NCBI GenBank assembly: GCA_965229725.1
Contig: OZ245923.1
Coordinates: 248,001 to 312,000 of the forward strand
Direction of reading: 5' to 3'
Origin: Aquirickettsia sp965229725
GTDB taxonomy: Bacteria > Pseudomonadota > Alphaproteobacteria > Rickettsiales > Midichloriaceae
DNA: 64,000 nucleotides
Shown: positions 27,165 to 35,914 of the stretch, piece after piece
Layout: every line of letters begins with the position of its first letter
Position numbering within the stretch: the stretch's first letter is position 1
Made by a program: the position numbers and the translations under genes
Notes under the pieces: model-generated
Told to the model about the DNA's origin: nothing
The model's input: only the letters and a program-made list of their open reading frames with translations
Database searches by the model: none

Positions 27165-27494
27165 ATGACTCATTGTAATCATCACCATCATGCTACTACA
27201 GAAGAGCATATTGTATGCGAGGTAGCTAATAATCCAGCCATACAAGCTGGGGCGTTTTTTATTTTTACTACCATAGTGGGAGTTATATACGCTAAAGGAA
27301 CTGCTGTTATAACCAATCATCCGGCTAAAGTGGCGGCACTTACTGCAGCTTCAGCATATTTATATTTTTCAAATCTATCAAAGAATGAAAATTCTAAAAT
27401 TCAACAAGATGATAGTCATTATGATTTTATTGATCATGATCATGATTTTGAAGAATTAAATATGGAAGACGATATAATCAACAACCATGATTAG
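27165..27494 (+). CDS. His-rich small membrane protein, putative zinc-handling
   Basis: A 109-residue protein of no recognised family. The N-terminus holds H3, C4, H6-H9, H15 and C18. Two hydrophobic segments follow (~26-44 and ~53-70). The acidic, His-containing tail has SHYDFIDHDHDFEE and ends NNHD. The layout suggests metal ligands at both ends of a membrane hairpin. The gene is divergent from zur, with the palindrome and promoter in the shared gap, so expression under zinc starvation is likely. There is no clear ribosome-binding site, and an uptake, storage or chaperone role cannot be chosen from sequence. Confidence 0.72.
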   Translation: MTHCNHHHHATTEEHIVCEVANNPAIQAGAFFIFTTIVGVIYAKGTAVITNHPAKVAALTAASAYLYFSNLSKNENSKIQQDDSHYDFIDHDHDFEELNMEDDIINNHD

Positions 27495-27693
27495 TTGATT
27501 AGTTAGAAGTTAGACAGTACTGCTTGCAAATTAATTCAAATAAAAATAAAAAATAACAAATGAATTTTTTACTTTTTCTTAAAGTTTTTAAGTTTGCAAC
27601 AGTGACTCTTAAATCATATTTTAATAAGTTTTGAAATATAAAAAATTATCATTTTTGAGGGGTATGAGTATTGAAATGAATTACTCCTCAATT

Positions 27694-28935
27694 TCATATA
27701 GAAGAAAATGCAATAGCTTCTGTTTGCTCATCTTTATTTCTCACCATTCCTAATGATACTATGCTTTTTCCTTCTTTTTTGTTTATTTTATCTATTAGCC
27801 TTGAAATCTGCTCTAATTTATTTTTCTCCCTCAAATTACAATCTGTATCATTATTAAACAACACTAACTGATCATTTTTTTGTTTTGTTAAATTTATAAA
27901 TGATATAGATATTTTTTTGATACTTAGGTTAATTTGATTATTAATTAGCGAATCCCACATAAACTTCATTTTATCCCCAAGAGAAAAATCATCGCATAAA
28001 GAATTAAGTTTTTGATAATTTTTTAAACTACTTTTATTCGTTAGACTAAGTTCTAAATTAATACCATTAGCGTAAAATTCTTTTTCTCTAAGCTTTGATG
28101 TGGCTGTAAGTAGTAATTTTCTTGCTACATCATACGCTTTTGCTGCATTCCTCATTTCTGGTGGAAGAATCTGGCTATTTCCTATTGATTGAGTATCTTT
28201 TTTTTCCTCTGGCATATTATACCCCCTCAGTAAATAGTAGTATTTTCCCCCCATTATATTGCCAAAAGCTTTTTTTAAAAAACTCGCATCTTTACTGCAA
28301 AGACTTTCAACTGAATTGATGCCGTTAGATATTAACCTTGTGTAGGTAGAAGCTCCAATACCAGTTAAACTTCTTAAATTTAATGGGTAAAGTTTTTTAG
28401 GTAAATCACTTCCTTCTAGCACGACTAAACCATCTACTTTTTCTATTTCTGTTGCTATTTTAGCCAAGAATCTATTAGGTGCTATACCTACAGAACATTT
28501 AATATTATCACCTATATTATTGGTTATGCCTTTTTTTATTTTGTATGCTAATTCAACAGCATTTTGCTTTTGTTGAAATTTTCCTGTAAGTTTGCCTGCA
28601 CACTCATCTATAGATAAAATATCATCAACATATATGTGCTTATCTATCTCTTTGAGTATTCTATGATGGTAATCTCTGTATTTAGCATGATTTGATTTTA
28701 CACAAATAAGCTCAGGAATCATGCGTCTAGCCACACCCACGTTTGTACCTGTTTTAACCCCCAGTTTTTTTGCTTCAATACTCGCTGCAATAGCGCATGT
28801 AGTGTCTGAATCAAGTGGGACTACAATGAGAGGTTTATTTCTATATGATGGATTATTGTGTTGCTCTACTGTTGCAAAATAGCTATTAATATCTAAATAC
28901 AACCAATTAAGAGTTAGATTATGATAGCTGGCCAT
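27694..28935 (-). CDS. Y-family DNA polymerase (DinB/UmuC/ImpB-like)
   Basis: Translesion polymerase of 413 residues. It has the catalytic signature DINSYFATVEQ (metal ligand D15), SIDECAG with D110-E111, and the HhH (LRSLTGIGASTYTRL, ~188-203). The LDINSYFATVEQ form and the TSIEAK-like CAIAASIEAKKLGVKTGT segment match the alphaproteobacterial group often annotated ImpB/MucB/SamB. The catalytic residues are intact, unlike ImuB. No C-terminal clamp motif is obvious. It follows dps by 13 bp on the same strand, so both may be stress-expressed. Confidence 0.88.
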   Translation of the reverse strand: MASYHNLTLNWLYLDINSYFATVEQHNNPSYRNKPLIVVPLDSDTTCAIAASIEAKKLGVKTGTNVGVARRMIPELICVKSNHAKYRDYHHRILKEIDKHIYVDDILSIDECAGKLTGKFQQKQNAVELAYKIKKGITNNIGDNIKCSVGIAPNRFLAKIATEIEKVDGLVVLEGSDLPKKLYPLNLRSLTGIGASTYTRLISNGINSVESLCSKDASFLKKAFGNIMGGKYYYLLRGYNMPEEKKDTQSIGNSQILPPEMRNAAKAYDVARKLLLTATSKLREKEFYANGINLELSLTNKSSLKNYQKLNSLCDDFSLGDKMKFMWDSLINNQINLSIKKISISFINLTKQKNDQLVLFNNDTDCNLREKNKLEQISRLIDKINKKEGKSIVSLGMVRNKDEQTEAIAFSSI

Positions 28936-28948
28936 TGGCTATAATAAA

Positions 28949-29398
28949 TTACTTATTTAAAATAGACGATAATAGATAAATAGCTTCTTCTCGCTCTTCT
29001 AGAATTTCATCAAGTAGGTTAACAGTCGTCCTCAGACAGTCTTTTTCATATACCTCAATCCAGTGCAATATTGTGTTTACCAGCAGTTGATTATCTAAAA
29101 AAAGATTATCTAACATTGTGTGAGTATCGATATCATTTTTTGCACCTTTAATAACACTTAACTTAGCAAAATTCTCTAAAGTGGCCGGGATTTTTATTTT
29201 ATGCAGCCTAATATGTTCAGCTAAATCATCTATGGAGTTAAGGCTATCCTTATATAACTTTTCTAATAACTTATGATATTGGTAAAAATTTTCTCCAGTT
29301 ATATTCCAGTGATAATTTTGGGTTTTTAGACCTAGCGAGTATAGTGATGCTAGTATGATTAATAGCTTTTCAGACATCTCATTTTTATGTGTAGACAT
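28949..29398 (-). CDS. dps: Dps-like DNA-protecting ferritin
   Basis: Starvation-inducible ferritin-like protein storing iron and protecting DNA from peroxide. The 149 residues have the inter-subunit ferroxidase ligands H30 and H42 from one subunit and D57 and E61 from the other (HWNITGENF; SIDDLAEHIR). The N-terminus is short and lacks a long Lys-rich DNA-binding tail. It lies upstream of the Y-family polymerase in a probable two-gene unit. Confidence 0.92.
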   Translation of the reverse strand: MSTHKNEMSEKLLIILASLYSLGLKTQNYHWNITGENFYQYHKLLEKLYKDSLNSIDDLAEHIRLHKIKIPATLENFAKLSVIKGAKNDIDTHTMLDNLFLDNQLLVNTILHWIEVYEKDCLRTTVNLLDEILEEREEAIYLLSSILNK

Positions 29399-29662
29399 AT
29401 TACCCCTCTTAATTCTATAAGTTATTTTAGATTCATCTTAATTAAAATAAACTACATATTCTATTATACTTAATTATTGTTTAAACCCAAGCATTTCATA
29501 AAAATTGTTATTTGCTGTAGAATTTTATAGTGAGTAGTTGTAGTTAATAGGTTGCCATATTATAGCAGGATATTTGGCTTGTAGAAAATATAGTATAACT
29601 AAATAACTACCTAAGGCTATTTCCAAATTTGTTAATAATTTAATTAAATCACCCTAAGAGCA

Positions 29663-30079
29663 TCACAGCTTATCATGAGTATCTGATAAAGCATCTCTTA
29701 TAAAGCGTTGCACTATTCGTCCATCAATTTCCACTTCTTGAAAAAAATCATTGTAGAGATCTCTAATAAATATTGTATTTCTTGATACACCTTTACAACC
29801 GCCGGGTTTTAATGAATTATACAGCATTTTATATAGCGCAAATTTATTGTGTAGCTCCAAATCTTCGGCAATACCTATCAAGCTATATGGATTTTTAGTT
29901 TTAGAATGTATATATTGCCCTATTAATACTGATAAGTCCTTATCTTTAGTATTTGTGATCAACACATCTGTCTTTTCACAAGTTTTTGGATTAACGGCAG
30001 TTATCACTTGATCACTATGATCTATGGATAATACTAAAGTTTTTAACACCATGTTATTATGTAGCTCCTTATTCGACAT
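29663..30079 (-). CDS. Hypothetical protein
   Basis: A 138-residue soluble protein with no family recognised. The N-terminal half is beta-rich (VLKTLVLSIDHSDQVITAV...), the middle is helical (IAEDLELHNKFALYKMLYN), then GGCKGVSRNTIFIRDLYNDFF. It contains two Cys. The gene is isolated, with 190-260 bp of AT-rich sequence on either side, and no ribosome-binding site stands out. Coding potential is supported by length and ordinary residue make-up only. Confidence 0.5.
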   Translation of the reverse strand: MSNKELHNNMVLKTLVLSIDHSDQVITAVNPKTCEKTDVLITNTKDKDLSVLIGQYIHSKTKNPYSLIGIAEDLELHNKFALYKMLYNSLKPGGCKGVSRNTIFIRDLYNDFFQEVEIDGRIVQRFIRDALSDTHDKL

Positions 30080-30240
30080 ATTAACTATTTATGAGATATG
30101 GTAACAAAAAATTAACAATAATAAAAGGGCAATTTCATTGCAATAGCGATGAAAGACTTGGTGTTGAGATTTATAAAGCCTAATTAGTTTTTATTTGCAC
30201 AATAAAGTTTTACCAAGGTACGTTGTTTCATTGATAATCC

Positions 30241-30268
30241 AAAAAAGAGCCTGTTTTATAACTCTTTT
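30241..30268 (-). terminator. Intrinsic terminator after the SDR gene
   Basis: Read on the minus strand, AAAAGAG and CTCTTTT form a 7-bp stem with a 12-nt loop, extending into a run of six T (CTCTTTTTT). It begins 5 bp after the stop of the short-chain dehydrogenase. Confidence 0.5.
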
Positions 30269-30273
30269 CATTC

Positions 30274-30912
30274 TCAAGTACAGCGGATCATACCGCTGAC
30301 ACTTTCTTGTATCTCTAGTAGAGCATTTTGACCACCCATATCTGTCTTTACCCAGCCTGGATTCATAATTAATATTTTTACTCTCATTTCTTCCAATTCC
30401 AAGGAAGCATTTCTCATTAAAGAATTTAGTGCTGCTTTACTTGCTCTATAACTAAATCTTCTGCAGCTCTCATAAGATGATATGCTTCCTGATTTTGAGG
30501 ATATAGACATTACTACTTTTTTATCTCCTGCAATGACGTTATCTAACAGTGCTTGCAAAATCATAATAGAGCCAATACTATTTATTTTAAACAGCTTCAT
30601 TAGATTGGAAGGTTCCACCATTTTGATTGTGGCTTCAGTATCATTAAAAATTCCAGCATTTATTATTAGATAATCAATTGCAATTCCCGATAACTCTTTT
30701 TTGAAGTTTTTAATATCAGTATCATTCGTAATATCAACCTGATGTATTTTTAACCGATTATGTTTTTTTGATAATTCAAATAATTCCTTACTTGCTTCAG
30801 CATTGCGATAGGTGGCAAATATGTTCATTTCTGGCAGTTTTAACAATTCGGTAACAAAGCCTAAGCCTAACCCTCTATTTGCACCTATAATTAAAATATT
30901 ACCTTTAAGCAT
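30274..30912 (-). CDS. Short-chain dehydrogenase/reductase
   Basis: SDR-fold oxidoreductase of 212 residues. The cofactor motif is GANRGLGLG (14-22), then DITN, INAGIF, a catalytic Ser in SISSKSG, the YRASK catalytic Tyr-Lys pair, and PGWVKTDMGG. The order matches C-factor/CsgA-like short SDRs. It is somewhat short at the C-terminus for the fold, where the final ~20 residues after ALLEIQESV look truncated. The substrate is unknown. The gene stands alone with a terminator directly downstream. Confidence 0.85.
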   Translation of the reverse strand: MLKGNILIIGANRGLGLGFVTELLKLPEMNIFATYRNAEASKELFELSKKHNRLKIHQVDITNDTDIKNFKKELSGIAIDYLIINAGIFNDTEATIKMVEPSNLMKLFKINSIGSIMILQALLDNVIAGDKKVVMSISSKSGSISSYESCRRFSYRASKAALNSLMRNASLELEEMRVKILIMNPGWVKTDMGGQNALLEIQESVSGMIRCT

Positions 30913-31118
30913 TGTAAATAATTATTTATCCATTTATTGTCATAGTAGTGTTATATGCTTTTTTGAGCAACGCAATATTATTTTCTAGTTTTATATTTTT
31001 TTTCTTGTCTGACCATTAGTACTTCATCCCTTGTAGTAGTAAGGTTTTTATGAGTAAGATATTTTCATACTTTGATTTACAGTTTTTAACTTGATGGTGC
31101 CTGCTCTCAGTCCACATA

Positions 31119-31547
31119 TCAAATTGACCAGCCTTTTTCTGAATAAAATTGTAGTTGTTTAATTGATTTTAATGCATCGGCAATATATTCTACGGTATTG
31201 ATAGGTAATTTATCTATTTCATAAAATCTCAGGCTTTCACATTTCTGAGGCTCTTTATTTTTAATAATACCATCCCATTTTTTACATTGAATGAATACGT
31301 CTATATTTTCTCTGCTGGTCTTGCGATGCATTATATGTAGTACTTGAAGATCACAAGTATTAATATTAATTCCTATCTCCTCTCTTGCCTCTCTAATAGC
31401 TGTATACAGTGCTGATTCATTATTCTCTTGATTGCCACATATTAATGACCATTTGTGATCCTCGTATCCAGTATTTTTTCTTAATGACATTAAAATTTTG
31501 TTGTGCTGCCTCAGCAATAAAGAGATATTGACATAAGTTTTTGACAT
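31119..31547 (-). CDS. Nudix hydrolase
   Basis: Nucleoside-diphosphate-X hydrolase of 142 residues from the ATG at 31547. The Nudix box is intact: G38-x5-E44-x7-R52-E53-A-R-E56-E57-I-G59. The 22 extra residues available from 31613 look non-homologous. Members clean up oxidised nucleotides or sugar nucleotides; the strand pattern (HIMHRKTSRENIDVFIQC) resembles MutT/NUDT1-like enzymes, but the substrate is not certain. The neighbours do not help. Confidence 0.85.
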   Translation of the reverse strand: MSKTYVNISLLLRQHNKILMSLRKNTGYEDHKWSLICGNQENNESALYTAIREAREEIGININTCDLQVLHIMHRKTSRENIDVFIQCKKWDGIIKNKEPQKCESLRFYEIDKLPINTVEYIADALKSIKQLQFYSEKGWSI

Positions 31548-31680
31548 TATTGAAGAGTAATATTTCAATATGTTATAATTGTAAACTATATTATTATTTT
31601 TCAGAAATTGCAAGAATGGCCAGTAATTATTTAGCTTACTTTTTCAAGATACATTTTGTATAAATAAGAAATAGAAAAAT

Positions 31681-31723
31681 AGATTAAAGATAGATTAAAG
31701 ATAGATTAAAGATAGATTAATCT
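31681..31723. repeat. 11-bp tandem repeat
   Basis: Three exact copies of AGATTAAAGAT (31681-31713) followed by a partial fourth (AGATTAATCT). They are head-to-tail in the gap between frr and the Nudix gene. The 11-bp unit is about one DNA helical turn. No ORF crosses it. Confidence 0.9.
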
Positions 31724-31871
31724 AAAGGGAGATTGAAGAAATTTGTGAAATACAACTGATTGAAGGTACAAATATATAGCGCATCTCCTACTAGTGTGTA
31801 AATAAAATGCAATATGATTTAGTAATTAAATTAATTAGCTCGCATAAAGATAACGATTGCTCGGATACCAT

Positions 31872-32435
31872 TTAAATATTCATTATATCTTTAGACTTAA
31901 CATTTAATATACCGTCTATTCTATTTATAAAATCATCAGTAATTTTTTGAATTTCTTGAGAATAAAGTTTAGATTCATCTTCAGAAATCAATTTATCTTT
32001 TTCTTGTTTTTTAAATTCATCAATACCACTTCTTCTATTATTTCTAATTGCTACTTTAGCCTGTTCACTATATTCGTTAGCTTTTTTTACTAACTCCTTT
32101 CTCCTTTCCTCGCTAAGATTAGGTAAATGTAATCTTATAACTTGTCCTTCGGTGTTAGGAGTGAGACCTAAACCCGAATTTAAAATAGCTTTTTCCGCGC
32201 TAGAAACCAAGCCCTTATCCCATATTTGAATTAGTAATGTTTTTGCATCTGGTGCGCTGATGCTGCCAATTTGGTTCAAGAACATATCGCTTCCATAAGC
32301 ATCAACCTTAATGGGATCAAGTAAGGCAGTTGAAGCTCTGCCAGTCCTTAAACCACTTAATGAATGATTTAAAGAAGATATAGTGCCTTCCATTTTGGTT
32401 CTTAAATTTTTTAGAATTTCTGAATCTTTATCCAT
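31872..32435 (-). CDS. frr: Ribosome recycling factor
   Basis: Splits post-termination ribosomes with EF-G. The 187 residues are full length, with the family marks SLSGLRTGRAS (28-38), DAKTLLIQIWD, LPNLSEERRKELVKKA and VAIRNNRR. It is the last gene of the rpsB-tsf-pyrH-frr operon, 7 bp after pyrH. No obvious terminator is seen before the 11-bp repeat region. Confidence 0.98.
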   Translation of the reverse strand: MDKDSEILKNLRTKMEGTISSLNHSLSGLRTGRASTALLDPIKVDAYGSDMFLNQIGSISAPDAKTLLIQIWDKGLVSSAEKAILNSGLGLTPNTEGQVIRLHLPNLSEERRKELVKKANEYSEQAKVAIRNNRRSGIDEFKKQEKDKLISEDESKLYSQEIQKITDDFINRIDGILNVKSKDIMNI

Positions 32436-32442
32436 AATGTTG

Positions 32443-33150
32443 CTATTTTATAGTTGTAAAATCACCTTTGTTTTGTAAAACTCTTGCAAATTCACCTTGC
32501 TTCCCAATGTTAAAAATTCTGATAGGCATTGCATTATCATGCGCTAATGTAATTGCAGTTGTGTCCATTACAGAAATGTTATTTTTAATTACCTCATCAT
32601 GACTTAATTCTTTATATTTCACGGCTGCACTGTTTTTTTTAGGATCCTCGGAGTATACACCATCAACCTTAGTACCCTTTAGGATAAGAGAGCAATTCAT
32701 TTCAATGGCTCTTAAGACAGCTCCCGTATCAGTAGTGAAAAAGGGATTTCCAGTTCCCGATGCAAAGATTACAACTCGTCCTTTTTCCAAATGCCTTATA
32801 GCCTTTCTTCTAATATATTGTTCAACTATTGTAATAATAGGTATTGCAGATATTACCCTAGTAAACAGGCTCTTGCTTTCTAACTTGCTTTGTAATGCTA
32901 TGGCATTTATTACTGTTGCTAGCATTCCCATATAGTCTGCTGTAGCTCTTTCAATACCAACTTCTGCTACTGTAGCACCTCTACATATATTACCACCACC
33001 AACTACTAAACAAATCTCATAGCCTAAATCATATACTTCTTTAATGTCTTCACAAATTTGGTCTATTATGGAGTTATCATGACCAAATTTTTCGCTTCCC
33101 ATTAATGCTTCGCCTGAAATTTTTAAAAGTATTCGATTTTGTTTTTTCAT
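32443..33150 (-). CDS. pyrH: Uridylate kinase
   Basis: UMP kinase of the bacterial amino-acid-kinase fold. Visible are the N-terminal RILLKISGEAL, the VGGGN phosphate loop (~49-53), and the later GTGNPFFTTDTGA acceptor-binding motif and KGTKVDGVY. The 235 residues are standard. It lies between tsf and frr, as in most bacteria. Confidence 0.98.
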   Translation of the reverse strand: MKKQNRILLKISGEALMGSEKFGHDNSIIDQICEDIKEVYDLGYEICLVVGGGNICRGATVAEVGIERATADYMGMLATVINAIALQSKLESKSLFTRVISAIPIITIVEQYIRRKAIRHLEKGRVVIFASGTGNPFFTTDTGAVLRAIEMNCSLILKGTKVDGVYSEDPKKNSAAVKYKELSHDEVIKNNISVMDTTAITLAHDNAMPIRIFNIGKQGEFARVLQNKGDFTTIK

Positions 33151-33164
33151 CTGATTGATGTCAA

Positions 33165-34028
33165 TTATTCGCTAATTTCATATCTTATATAGCCCGAAAC
33201 ATTAAAATCACAATTATTATTAGATTTTAATTCCTCGATTACTTTTTTAATTTTTGTCTTGCCATCAATAACAAATGGTTGCTCAAGTAATACAATTTCT
33301 TCAAGGAATTTTCTGATCCTTCCCTCTATCATTTTTTCGACAACATTTGCTGGTTTCCCACTTTCTAAAGCTTGTGCTCTAAGAATATTTTTTTCTTTTT
33401 CAACAACATTTTGATCGAGATTTTCAGCATTTAAGGCCATAGGCTTTGATGCTGCAATATGCATTGCCAACTGCCTTCCAAATTCCTCAATCTCATCATT
33501 AACTTCACCTTCTAAGGCAACTAACACACCAATTTTACCAATACTATCTGATAGTTTATTATGCAAATATGGTATTATTTTTCCTTTATTGACACTAATT
33601 TTGCCAATTTTCTTTAATATAATATTTTCACCAATAATAGAGATGTGCTCAGCTATCAGTTCATTAATTGGAGTTGATTCATGTTTGCCCGATGCTAAAA
33701 ATTGATTTGTATCGTCTCCCTCAAATTGATGAGCGCTTTTCACTACTTTATCTGCCAAGTTTAAAAATTTGTCATTCTTTCCAACGAAGTCTGTTTCAGA
33801 GCTTAATTCAATTATAGTGGCATTATTTCCATCAATATATGTTGCAATAACTCCTTCGCTAGTGTCTCTTCCAGCTTTTTTGCCTGCAGAAGCAAGACCT
33901 TTTTTCCTAAGCCATGCAACAGCGTCTTCTATATTTGAGTTATTTTCTTCTAGAGCCTTTTTGCAATCCAGCATTCCAGCTCCTGATTTATTGCGTAACT
34001 CTTTGATTTGATTTGCACTTATAGACAT
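33165..34028 (-). CDS. tsf: Elongation factor Ts
   Basis: Guanine-nucleotide exchange factor for EF-Tu. The N-terminal UBA-like domain (IKELRNKSGAGMLDCKKALEE) is followed by the core signature (SSETDFVGKND) and the dimerisation region. The 287 residues are full length. It is second in the operon, 12 bp after rpsB. Confidence 0.98.
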   Translation of the reverse strand: MSISANQIKELRNKSGAGMLDCKKALEENNSNIEDAVAWLRKKGLASAGKKAGRDTSEGVIATYIDGNNATIIELSSETDFVGKNDKFLNLADKVVKSAHQFEGDDTNQFLASGKHESTPINELIAEHISIIGENIILKKIGKISVNKGKIIPYLHNKLSDSIGKIGVLVALEGEVNDEIEEFGRQLAMHIAASKPMALNAENLDQNVVEKEKNILRAQALESGKPANVVEKMIEGRIRKFLEEIVLLEQPFVIDGKTKIKKVIEELKSNNNCDFNVSGYIRYEISE

Positions 34029-34040
34029 ATTTTAATTTAC

Positions 34041-34847
34041 CTACTTTTTGTTATTATCCGTATCCTTTTTATCAGATGCTTTGTTGATTTTTTTCGTATC
34101 TTTTTTTTCTTCACCTGCATTTGCCAATTTTTTTAGATCTACTCCTTGTGATGATAGATTATCTTCGATTCCTGCCAGGGCTGCATCAGAAACCAAATTA
34201 CAATAGAGTTCTATAGATTTTCTAGAATCATCATTACCTGGGATAACAAAATCAACACCTTTAGGACTAGAATTTGTATCAACTATAGCAATCACAGGTA
34301 TGTTTAATTTGTTTGCTTCCTGAATTGCTATAGCGTGGATTTTAACATCTATAACAAATAAAATGTCAGGTAGCCCTCCCAAATTTCTAATTCCTCCTAT
34401 AGCTTTTTCAAGTTTCTCTTTTTTCCTTAAAAAATTTAATAATTCCTTTTTAGTATACTTGTCATCTTCAGATTCTAAGATTTCTTCATATTTCTTTAGA
34501 GTTTTGATGGATGAAGAGACTGTTGACCAGTTAGTTAACATTCCACCTAACCAACGGTGATTAACATAATATTGTCCGCACTTTTCAGCGGCGTTTTTTA
34601 CTACGTCTGTAGATTGTTTTTTTGTGTTAACAAATAGTATTTTGCCATTTTTAGATGCTATGCCGAATATGACCTGTAGCGTGTTATACAAGTGATAAGC
34701 GGTTTGCTGCAAATCTATAATGTGAACATTGTTTTTTACACCGTAAATGTATTTTGCCATTTCAGGGTTCCAAAGGTTTTTTTTGTGCCCGAAGTGAGCT
34801 CCAACCTCTAGTAATGACTTAATAGTGAAATTAGGTTTATGTGACAT
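34041..34847 (-). CDS. rpsB: 30S ribosomal protein S2
   Basis: Ribosomal protein S2. It has GAHFGHKKNLWNPEMAKYI near the start, the HRWLGGMLTNW motif (~97-107) and the PVIAIVDTNSSP region. The 268 residues include a Lys/Asp-rich low-complexity C-terminal tail (KKINKASDKKDTDNNKK), slightly longer than E. coli S2. AAGGAG lies 8 nt upstream of the start. It is the first gene of the operon, with a good promoter upstream. Confidence 0.98.
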   Translation of the reverse strand: MSHKPNFTIKSLLEVGAHFGHKKNLWNPEMAKYIYGVKNNVHIIDLQQTAYHLYNTLQVIFGIASKNGKILFVNTKKQSTDVVKNAAEKCGQYYVNHRWLGGMLTNWSTVSSSIKTLKKYEEILESEDDKYTKKELLNFLRKKEKLEKAIGGIRNLGGLPDILFVIDVKIHAIAIQEANKLNIPVIAIVDTNSSPKGVDFVIPGNDDSRKSIELYCNLVSDAALAGIEDNLSSQGVDLKKLANAGEEKKDTKKINKASDKKDTDNNKK

Positions 34848-34932
34848 TTAAATACTCCTTTTTGGTTATACTAAATGCAGAATATATCGAATAGGACACC
34901 AAAAAATATCTGCATGGTTTTTATAATTAATG

Positions 34933-34961
34933 ACTATACATATTAGTCTTTAAAATTTCAA
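34933..34961 (-). promoter_or_regulatory. rpsB: Promoter of the rpsB-tsf-pyrH-frr operon
   Basis: On the minus strand: TTGAAA (34961-34956), exactly 17 bp, then TATAGT (34938-34933). The predicted start near 34926 leaves a leader of about 80 nt, room for S2 autoregulation. The match is close to sigma-70 consensus. Confidence 0.6.
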
Positions 34962-35009
34962 TATTAAATTTGAATTATAAATAAATTAAGGGTTATAAAA
35001 TTTTTTTGT

Positions 35010-35037
35010 TTGTTTGTAGACAAAAATTGCATACTAT
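35010..35037 (+). promoter_or_regulatory. Putative promoter of the host-attachment-like gene
   Basis: TTGTTT (35010-35015), a 16-bp spacer and TACTAT (35032-35037), about 32 bp before the ATG at 35070. The surrounding AT-richness makes chance matches easy. Confidence 0.35.
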
Positions 35038-35069
35038 TAATGTTGTACTATTTTTTTAGGGATATAAAA

Positions 35070-35489
35070 ATGACACATAAGCTTGTACTAATTATTGATT
35101 CTAAATTTGCCAAGATTTATAAAGCGGAAGGACTACAATTAAAAAAATTAATTTCTGAATATGCTGCTGAGGAATTTGGTATTACTCACAAAAAGCAATC
35201 AGTGAGAACTGGTTTTAAAAAGCAGGCCAGCGGAATGGCGCACTTTTTTGATCCTCATACTGAATCAAAAGACATAGAAAGGTGTGAATTTAGCAAGAAA
35301 ATTTCAGAAGTTGTTAAAGGCATGCTTAACAAAGAATCTTTTTCAGAGATAATCTTGATTGCGTCTCCAAAGGTGCTCAGTCTAATGAGAAAATATATGC
35401 AAAAAGCCGTCAACATAGAGATAAAGGAAATAGCAAAAGATTTGATTAGCTCAAGTGAGGAGCAAATTGCAAAGGTGGCTTTTTCATAG
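35070..35489 (+). CDS. Host-attachment family protein (bacterial eRF1-like)
   Basis: A 139-residue protein of the family annotated host attachment protein, which has an archaeal/eukaryotic release-factor-1-like fold (baeRF). The signs are the start LVLIIDSKFAKIYKAEG, HFFDPHTESKDIE in the middle, and IILIASPKVLSLMRKYM with a C-terminal SEEQIAKVAF. The ATG at 35070 has AGGGA about 8 nt upstream; the frame is open earlier but lacks family residues. Despite the name, a direct attachment role is unproven; ribosome-related roles have been proposed. Confidence 0.75.
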   Translation: MTHKLVLIIDSKFAKIYKAEGLQLKKLISEYAAEEFGITHKKQSVRTGFKKQASGMAHFFDPHTESKDIERCEFSKKISEVVKGMLNKESFSEIILIASPKVLSLMRKYMQKAVNIEIKEIAKDLISSSEEQIAKVAFS

Positions 35490-35914
35490 GAGCTCATAAG
35501 TTACGACATTTGATTATAGCTTGCGCAACAAACAAATTAAGTAAACGGTATATTCTGATTAACTTCTATGAATTAGATGCGTAGCCAAAAATTCCAATAG
35601 GACTGTCGCATATGCCGAACTACATAGAATTTTTAAATATACTTTATGATTTAAGTGTAGATGTTTTTGCGTTTTCGTGAATGCTTTTATATTTAGCAGG
35701 CGCTTGCCTAGGAGTAATTTTTTAATTTGGGTGCTGCCTACGATGTTCAAATTTAACTCTAATGTCTGCCAAATATTCAATTCTCCACATAGAGTTTTTA
35801 TATAACCAATTCCTTTATTAATAATTTTTGCATAACTTGACAAAAATATGTATCGATTGGTACACTTGGAAGATGGGTTAATAATGTGAGCAGAGGTGTA
35901 TAGTTAGGGATTAT
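35490..35914. other. 425-bp gap with a degenerate xer-like fragment
   Basis: No intact gene is seen. On the minus strand around 35690-35790 the translation GELNIWQTLELNLNIVGSTQ, then IKKLLLGK, resembles the XerD C-terminus (GANLRIIQELLGHSDISSTQ, then KKLLLGK), with the tyrosine region lost. The DNA TGCCTAGGAGTAATTTTTT also resembles TGCCCAAGAGTAATTTTTT of the nearby xerD. This may be a decayed second tyrosine recombinase; the rest of the gap shows nothing. Confidence 0.35.

Noticed and set aside
31681..31723. CRISPR array
   Set aside because: The repeats are 11 bp with no spacers and no cas genes anywhere in the window.
35559..35843. 94-aa minus ORF as a real gene
   Set aside because: It overlaps only a degenerate xer-like trace and has no start context; kept as a remnant instead.
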